A stretch of DNA of 10,021 nt from Deltaproteobacteria bacterium (lineage in GTDB: Bacteria; Desulfobacterota; Dissulfuribacteria; Dissulfuribacterales; QOAL01): the NCBI GenBank assembly GCA_015486425.1, contig WFRQ01000134.1, positions 1-10,021 of the forward strand, given 5' to 3'. Positions 5,802 through 10,021 of this stretch are shown piece by piece; within the stretch, counting starts at the first letter, position 1, and every line of letters begins with the position of its first letter. The translations under genes were made by a program, and so were the position numbers. The notes beneath the pieces were generated by a model. It was not told the DNA's origin. It was given only the letters and a program-made list of their open reading frames with translations, and made no database searches.

Positions 5802-6065
5802 GGTCATACTCTTTCCGGAGATTCCATTCTGATGACAAAGAAAATGCGGTGAAAACGGCAATCCCGGCTGCATAAATATTTTCGGACACGTCCAGTGTAA
5901 GCGCAACTCCTGTGTATTTTCAGAGCAGAGGATTTAAAGGCAGTATATGTGGAGTCCTTGCCGGGCTTTGTTCATCATGTCCCATTCCAGAGCAGCCTTT
6001 CCTTCATTGCTGCGTTGCCTTTCCATGCATGGCCTGTGGAGGAGCGCGGCTATTTTTTCATAAAT
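5802..6065. other. Spacer between the SPOR gene and the acetyltransferase
   Basis: The spacer contains the broken micro-ORF copy at 5832-5866 and no clear terminator. GTG 5949 and GTG 6036 lie in frame with the downstream acetyltransferase, but the residues they would add have no counterpart in the family N-terminus I recall. In another frame, ATG 5947 opens a 38-codon frame ending at 6061-6063, 2 nt before the ATG at 6066. AAAGG (5936-5940) is the nearest Shine-Dalgarno to 5947 or 5949. Confidence 0.45.
5832..5866 (+). pseudogene. Broken second copy of the micro-ORF start seen at 3066-3100
   Basis: By hand alignment this segment matches the reverse complement of 3066-3100 at 29 of 35 positions, with an exact 12-nt block (ACGGCAATCCCG). 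It also starts with ATGACAAA, and GATTCC occurs shortly upstream in both. Translated, it reads MTKKMR-stop-KRQSR against MTKEIRLRRQSR in the other copy, so a TTA/TGA difference breaks the frame. Five of the six differences are transitions. The two copies look homologous; whether the shared unit was ever a gene or is a non-coding repeat is open. Confidence 0.35.
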
Positions 6066-6518
6066 ATGATACAGAAAGCCACAATAAATGACGTTAAGGA
6101 AATACATGCACTGCTGTCCATGTTTGCAGCAAGGGATCAGCTTCTCCCAAGGTCACTCAGTGAACTGTACGAACATCTCAGGGATTATACGGTTTACAGG
6201 GATGAACAGGGAAAAGTTATCGGGACAGTTGCCCTGAGTATATCATGGGAAAATCTCGCTGAAGTGCGCTCCCTCGCTGTTATGGAAGATAGACAGAAAG
6301 AGGGCATCGGCAGGCTGCTTGTTGAGCACTGTCTTTCCGAGGCGGTAACGCTGGGCATCTATCGGGTGTTTACCCTGACATACCAGCAGCATTTTTTTGA
6401 AAAGATAGGATTTAAACCCGTTGATAAGAGTGTACTTCCGCACAAAATATGGGCAGACTGTGTCAAATGCCCGAAATTTCCTGACTGTGACGAGACGGCA
6501 ATGCTCATGGAGTTGTAA
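6066..6518 (+). CDS. GNAT-family N-acetyltransferase, short N-acetylglutamate-synthase type
   Basis: Predicted cytoplasmic acetyl-CoA-dependent enzyme of 150 residues, resembling single-domain acetylglutamate synthases, which make N-acetylglutamate in the first step of arginine synthesis. The N-terminus MIQKATINDVKEIHALL is typical. LLPRS occurs at 26-30, the acetyl-CoA loop is Q77-x2-G80-x-G82 after EVRSLAV (66-72), and FFEKIGF (110-116) is the usual GNAT C-terminal motif. The tail HKIWADCVKCPKFPDCDE, with Cys132, Cys135 and Cys141, is one I recall in this subfamily and might bind metal. I chose ATG 6066 because homologous proteins begin there; it has no good Shine-Dalgarno (GGAGGAG at 6038-6044 is 21 nt away). 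GTG 5949 would add 39 unrelated residues. It lies 43 nt before secA, and argJ is nearby, which supports an arginine role. Confidence 0.82.
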   Translation: MIQKATINDVKEIHALLSMFAARDQLLPRSLSELYEHLRDYTVYRDEQGKVIGTVALSISWENLAEVRSLAVMEDRQKEGIGRLLVEHCLSEAVTLGIYRVFTLTYQQHFFEKIGFKPVDKSVLPHKIWADCVKCPKFPDCDETAMLMEL

Positions 6519-6561
6519 TTGCTGAATTGACATTTCAAATATGGAACTGGATTTTTAAAAT

Positions 6562-9102
6562 ATGATAACAGATATTCTGCAGAAGGTCTTTGGGACCAGA
6601 CATGACAGGGAGGTTAAGAAACTCAGACCTCTTGTTGAAAAAGTTAATTCATTTGAACCAGCCATACAGGCGCTTTCAGACGCAGAGCTCCAGGCAAAAA
6701 CGCCTGAATTCAAGGAGCGTCTCGAAAAAGGAGAAAGCCTTGACAGCCTGCTTCCTGAAGCATTTGCGGTTGTACGCGAGGCAGGAAAAAGGGTGCTGAA
6801 CATGAGGCATTATGACGTGCAGCTCATTGGCGGCATGGTGCTTCACCAGGGCAAGATTGCCGAGATGAAGACAGGTGAAGGAAAAACCCTTGTTGCCACC
6901 CTGCCTGTTTATCTGAATGCCCTGACAGGGCGCGGCGTGCATGTTGTAACGGTTAATGACTATCTGGCAAAACGTGACTCTGAATGGATGGGCAAACTCT
7001 ACAATTTCCTCGGCCTTTCCACAGGCGTAATTGTTCACGGTCTTGATGATGAGGAACGGAAGGCCGCATACCATGCTGATATAACCTATGGAACCAACAA
7101 TGAGTTCGGGTTTGATTTTCTAAGGGACAACATGAAGTACTCCCTGGACGACATGGTTCAGCGTGATTTCTACTATGCCATAGTTGACGAAGTTGACAGT
7201 ATCCTTATTGATGAGGCCAGAACTCCGCTTATCATATCAGGCCCTTCTGAGGATTCAACTGACCTGTACTACAGGGTGAACAGCGTAATTCCCGCACTTA
7301 AGAAGGACACCCATTACACCGTGGATGAGAAGGCCCGTACCGCGTCTCTCACAGACGAGGGGGTTGCCCTGTGTGAAAAGATGCTTGGCATTGAGAACCT
7401 CTATGACCCGGTAAATACCGAAATCCTGCATCATGTTCAGCAGGCCCTGAAGGCTCATGCGCTCTTCAGGCGTGATGTGGATTATATCGTAAAGGATGGC
7501 GAGGTAATTATTGTTGACGAGTTTACCGGCCGCATTATGCCGGGCAGGCGTTACAGCGATGGTCTTCACCAGGCCCTTGAGGCAAAAGAGGGGGTGAAGA
7601 TAGAGAGCGAAAACCAGACACTTGCCTCAATCACCTTTCAGAATTTTTTCCGCATGTATGAGAAACTGGCAGGCATGACAGGTACTGCCGATACGGAAGC
7701 TGCGGAGTTCAAGAAGATTTACAACCTCGACGTGGTGGTGATACCCACTGACAGGCCCATGGTGCGCATAGATCACCCTGACGTAGTCTTCCGAACCGTG
7801 GAAGAAAAATTCCATGCCGCAGCCAGAGAGATAAAGGAACTGCATAAGAAAGGCCAGCCTGTGCTTGTCGGTACCACAAGCGTTGAGGATTCGGAGCACC
7901 TTGCCGGTATTCTGAAACGCATGGGTGTTCCTCACGAGGTATTGAACGCCAAGTACCACGAAAGAGAGGCAGAGATCGTTGCCCATGCCGGTGAAAAGGG
8001 CAGGGTAACCATTGCCACCAACATGGCAGGTCGCGGTACTGATATTGTGCTGGAAGAGGGGGTGGCAGACCTTGGAGGCCTGCATATACTGGGCACAGAA
8101 CGTCATGAATCCAGGCGCATTGACAACCAGCTCCGGGGCCGTTCAGGCCGCCAGGGAGATCCCGGTTCCTCCCGTTTCTATCTTGCCCTTGAAGATGACC
8201 TTCTGCGCATCTTCGGCTCTGACCGGATATCCGGCCTGATGGACAAGCTGGGCATGGAGGAGGGAGAGCCCATTGAACACTCCATGCTTTCCAAGGCCAT
8301 AGAAAACGCGCAGCGCAAGGTTGAGGCCCACAACTTTGAAATACGTAAACACCTCCTTGAGTATGACGATGTGATGAACAAGCAGAGGGAGGTTATATAC
8401 AGCCAGCGCAAGCAGATCATGAAAGGCGAGAACCTGCGTGATGAAATCATGGGCTTTATCGAGGAGATCGCCTCTGTTCTCACTGCCACGTATGCTGATG
8501 AAAAGGCGCCTTCCGAGGAGTGGGACTGGAAGGGGCTTGAAAAGCGCCTCAAAGGCCAGTTTGCGCTTGAGCTTGATTTGTCCAGGGAACAGCGTGAAGA
8601 CATAACCGCTGAGGAACTGGAAGAGCATCTCATTGACCTGTTTAAAAAGAGCTATGAAAAGCAGGTGGAACTGTTCGGCCCTGAAGAGATGGCAAGGGCA
8701 GAGCGCTTTCTTATGCTCCAGGTGCTTGACGGTCTGTGGAAGGACCATCTCCTGAACATGGATCACCTGCGCGATGGCATAGGCCTCAGGGGATATGGTC
8801 AGAAAGACCCGCTGCAGGAATATAAGCGTGAGGGCTTTGATATGTTCATGGACATGATTCAGCGCTTTCGCGAGGAAACAGTGAGTATCCTGCTGAGGAT
8901 TGTTCCCATGCGTCAGGAAGAGGTTGACGCCATGGAGGAGAAGCGGCGCAGACAGCAGGAGCGTGAACTCAACATGAGCCATGGCGGTGAAGAGGGCGCC
9001 AAAAAGCAGCCGGTAAGACGCAAGCATAAAAAGGTGGGAAGGAATCAGCCGTGTCCCTGCGGAAGCGGCAAGAAATATAAGAAGTGCTGCGGAAGAAAAT
9101 AG
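6562..9102 (+). CDS. secA: Preprotein translocase ATPase SecA
   Basis: Motor ATPase of the Sec pathway; it drives unfolded preproteins through SecYEG at the inner membrane. The 846-residue product is complete. Nucleotide-binding domain 1 has Walker A MKTGEGKT (102-109) and Walker B with DEVD (209-212) followed by DEARTPLIISG (217-227). The preprotein cross-linking domain follows, then VDEFTGRIMPGRRYSDG (318-334). Nucleotide-binding domain 2 has TTSVEDSE (438-445), TNMAGRGTDI (486-495) and LRGRSGRQGDPGSS (524-537). The helical scaffold and wing domains follow, then a basic linker. The C-terminal zinc site for SecB and phospholipids is canonical: C831-x-C833-x8-C842-C843. The start ATG 6562 has only a weak GGAACTGGA (6543-6551). 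There is no SecM-like leader. The stop codon directly abuts a palindromic element. Confidence 0.98.
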   Translation: MITDILQKVFGTRHDREVKKLRPLVEKVNSFEPAIQALSDAELQAKTPEFKERLEKGESLDSLLPEAFAVVREAGKRVLNMRHYDVQLIGGMVLHQGKIAEMKTGEGKTLVATLPVYLNALTGRGVHVVTVNDYLAKRDSEWMGKLYNFLGLSTGVIVHGLDDEERKAAYHADITYGTNNEFGFDFLRDNMKYSLDDMVQRDFYYAIVDEVDSILIDEARTPLIISGPSEDSTDLYYRVNSVIPALKKDTHYTVDEKARTASLTDEGVALCEKMLGIENLYDPVNTEILHHVQQALKAHALFRRDVDYIVKDGEVIIVDEFTGRIMPGRRYSDGLHQALEAKEGVKIESENQTLASITFQNFFRMYEKLAGMTGTADTEAAEFKKIYNLDVVVIPTDRPMVRIDHPDVVFRTVEEKFHAAAREIKELHKKGQPVLVGTTSVEDSEHLAGILKRMGVPHEVLNAKYHEREAEIVAHAGEKGRVTIATNMAGRGTDIVLEEGVADLGGLHILGTERHESRRIDNQLRGRSGRQGDPGSSRFYLALEDDLLRIFGSDRISGLMDKLGMEEGEPIEHSMLSKAIENAQRKVEAHNFEIRKHLLEYDDVMNKQREVIYSQRKQIMKGENLRDEIMGFIEEIASVLTATYADEKAPSEEWDWKGLEKRLKGQFALELDLSREQREDITAEELEEHLIDLFKKSYEKQVELFGPEEMARAERFLMLQVLDGLWKDHLLNMDHLRDGIGLRGYGQKDPLQEYKREGFDMFMDMIQRFREETVSILLRIVPMRQEEVDAMEEKRRRQQERELNMSHGGEEGAKKQPVRRKHKKVGRNQPCPCGSGKKYKKCCGRK

Positions 9103-9211
9103 GTATCTGCTCACAGGGTACCGCATCTACGGCGTTGTCGGACGCTTGAAGTACAGGAAGTACGTCTGCGCGTCCTCCGCCTTGTATCTGCAGCACCCTG
9201 TAAGCAGATAC
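9103..9211. repeat. 109-bp quasi-palindromic element with 17-bp terminal inverted repeats
   Basis: The first base after the secA stop begins a 17-bp arm (9103-9119) whose reverse complement, with one mismatch, ends the element at 9195-9211. Inside, GGCG (9131-9134) pairs with CGCC (9178-9181), GGACGC (9140-9145) with GCGTCC (9170-9175), and GTAC (9151-9154) with GTAC (9160-9163) around AGGAA, so pairing is nested about one centre. A further GTATCTGC (9184-9191) repeats the arm tip and could pair alternatively with 9204-9211. There is no ORF and no T-run. The structure resembles MITE-like or REP-like extragenic palindromes; as RNA it would be a long hairpin in the secA 3' untranslated region. 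Confidence 0.75.
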
Positions 9212-9218
9212 AAGAGAA

Positions 9219-9247
9219 TTTACACAGACTGATTGAGAAGTTACGAA
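9219..9247 (+). promoter_or_regulatory. Weak candidate promoter for argJ
   Basis: TTTACA (9219-9224) lies 17 bp before TACGAA (9242-9247) in the AT-rich gap between the palindromic element and argJ. The -35 is good but the -10 is poor. It would separate argJ expression from secA. The argJ ribosome binding site GGGGAGAG (9276-9283) is strong. Confidence 0.22.
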
Positions 9248-9285
9248 AATAAAAAGATACGGGGGTTTAAAAAAAGGGGAGAGAT

Positions 9286-10021
9286 ATGACTGATATCAAG
9301 ATAAGGGGCTTCAGCGGGGCGGCAGTGGCCGCTGGCATTAAGTATGCTGACAGGCTTGATCTCGGGCTGATTGTCTCCGATACCCCGGCTGTTGCTGCTG
9401 CAGTATTTACCAGGAATGTTGTGAAGGCTGCGCCTGTGCTTGAAGGCATGAAGCAGATGGCACAACCTGGTACCCGCATCAGTGCAATAGTGATAAACAG
9501 TGGCAATGCCAATGCCTGTACCGGAAGGCAGGGCATTAAGGATTATCATGCTGTATGCAGGGAGGCAGCCCGCCTTCTTGATGTGCCGGAATCACAGGTG
9601 GTCTTTTCATCAACCGGTGTCATTGGTGAGCCGCTTCCTGTTGACCGTTTCAAGGCTGCCCTGCCTGAGGCTGTCTCCACTCTTGATACTGGTGGAATTC
9701 TTGCAGTGAGTGACGCAATTCTTACCACCGATACCGTAAGAAAGACAGCATTTGCAGAGGTAGTGCTTGACGGCGTGCCTGTAACCATAGCAGGCATTGC
9801 AAAGGGTGCAGGAATGATCGGCCCGGACATGGGGCCGCCACAGGCTACAATGCTGAGTTTCATAATGACAGATGCAGTGGTTGATCCGGCCTGGTGGCAG
9901 GATGCACTTTCTGCAGGAACTGAGCAGAGTTTTAACACTATTATTGTAGATGGTGACACAAGCACCAATGATACAGTCTATGCACTGGCAAACGGTCTTG
10001 CAGGAAATAATCCGGTAAATG
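9286..10021 (+). CDS. argJ: Bifunctional ornithine acetyltransferase / N-acetylglutamate synthase ArgJ, 5' part
   Basis: Enzyme of arginine biosynthesis that moves the acetyl group from N-acetylornithine to glutamate, recycling it; bifunctional forms also use acetyl-CoA. The frame is open from ATG 9286 (GGGGAGAG 2 nt upstream) to the window end, giving 245 residues of the expected 390-400. Visible motifs are VINSGNANACTG (69-80), FSSTGVIGEPLP (107-118), the TTDT block (147-150) and KGAGMIGP (173-180). The self-cleavage site follows as A187-T188-M189-L190, where Thr188 becomes the N-terminal nucleophile of the beta chain. Compared with the common form, in which PxM runs straight into ATML, residues GPPQ (183-186) are inserted just before it. 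The chain ends inside the beta subunit. With the GNAT gene upstream of secA it forms part of an acetylated-ornithine route. Confidence 0.96.
   Translation, partial: MTDIKIRGFSGAAVAAGIKYADRLDLGLIVSDTPAVAAAVFTRNVVKAAPVLEGMKQMAQPGTRISAIVINSGNANACTGRQGIKDYHAVCREAARLLDVPESQVVFSSTGVIGEPLPVDRFKAALPEAVSTLDTGGILAVSDAILTTDTVRKTAFAEVVLDGVPVTIAGIAKGAGMIGPDMGPPQATMLSFIMTDAVVDPAWWQDALSAGTEQSFNTIIVDGDTSTNDTVYALANGLAGNNPVN

Noticed and set aside
5949..6065. N-terminal extension of the acetyltransferase from GTG 5949
   Set aside because: The 39 extra residues do not resemble a targeting or domain sequence, while MIQKATINDV at 6066 matches the usual family start.
6527..6561. Perfect -35 hexamer TTGACA before secA
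   Set aside because: At 16-18 bp spacing the -10 positions read GATTTT-like sequence; the better TAAAAT and TATGAT boxes are 23 and 28 bp away, so I do not call a promoter.
8143..9126. 327-codon minus-strand frame opposite secA
   Set aside because: It lies wholly antisense to the well-supported secA coding sequence and shows no recognisable domain; long antisense frames are common opposite biased codon use.

Overview
The window looks like chromosome from a Desulfobacterota (former Deltaproteobacteria) bacterium. The reasons are moderate GC, a short single-domain acetylglutamate synthase-type GNAT, a SecA of about 850 residues ending in a Cys4 zinc tail, and the order argS - SPOR protein - GNAT - secA - argJ, which I recall in part (secA near argJ) from Geobacter and Desulfovibrio. 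This taxonomic guess is an inference; no rRNA or other marker is present. All large genes are on the + strand.

Layout. 1-488: 3' end of ileS. 489-719: spacer with a large near-perfect inverted repeat. 720-2252: a CDP-alcohol phosphatidyltransferase of the inositol-phosphate-synthase-like type, followed 12 nt later by rsmI. 2253-3222: a 970-base stretch mostly without genes. It holds a 70-residue cysteine-rich protein with its own promoter-like sequence, a perfect 9-bp dyad and a strong Shine-Dalgarno, then a degenerate repeat, a minus-strand micro-ORF, and an intrinsic terminator 20 nt before argS. 3223-4887: argS. 4888-5015: structured spacer. 5016-5801: membrane-anchored SPOR-domain protein. 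5802-6065: spacer with a second, broken copy of the micro-ORF start. 6066-6518: NAGS-like acetyltransferase. 6562-9102: secA. 9103-9211: a 109-bp quasi-palindromic element touching the secA stop codon. 9286-10021: 5' part of argJ.

The genes are mainly housekeeping: translation (ileS, argS, rsmI), lipid head-group synthesis, cell-envelope binding (SPOR), Sec export (secA) and arginine biosynthesis (GNAT and ArgJ, the acetyl-donating and acetyl-recycling steps of the acetylated ornithine route). I see no defence system, phage, transposase, CRISPR array, rRNA or tRNA. The less ordinary content lies between the genes: at least three kinds of small palindromic or repeated element, a small unrecognised Cys-rich gene with signs of its own regulation, and possible attenuation in front of argS.
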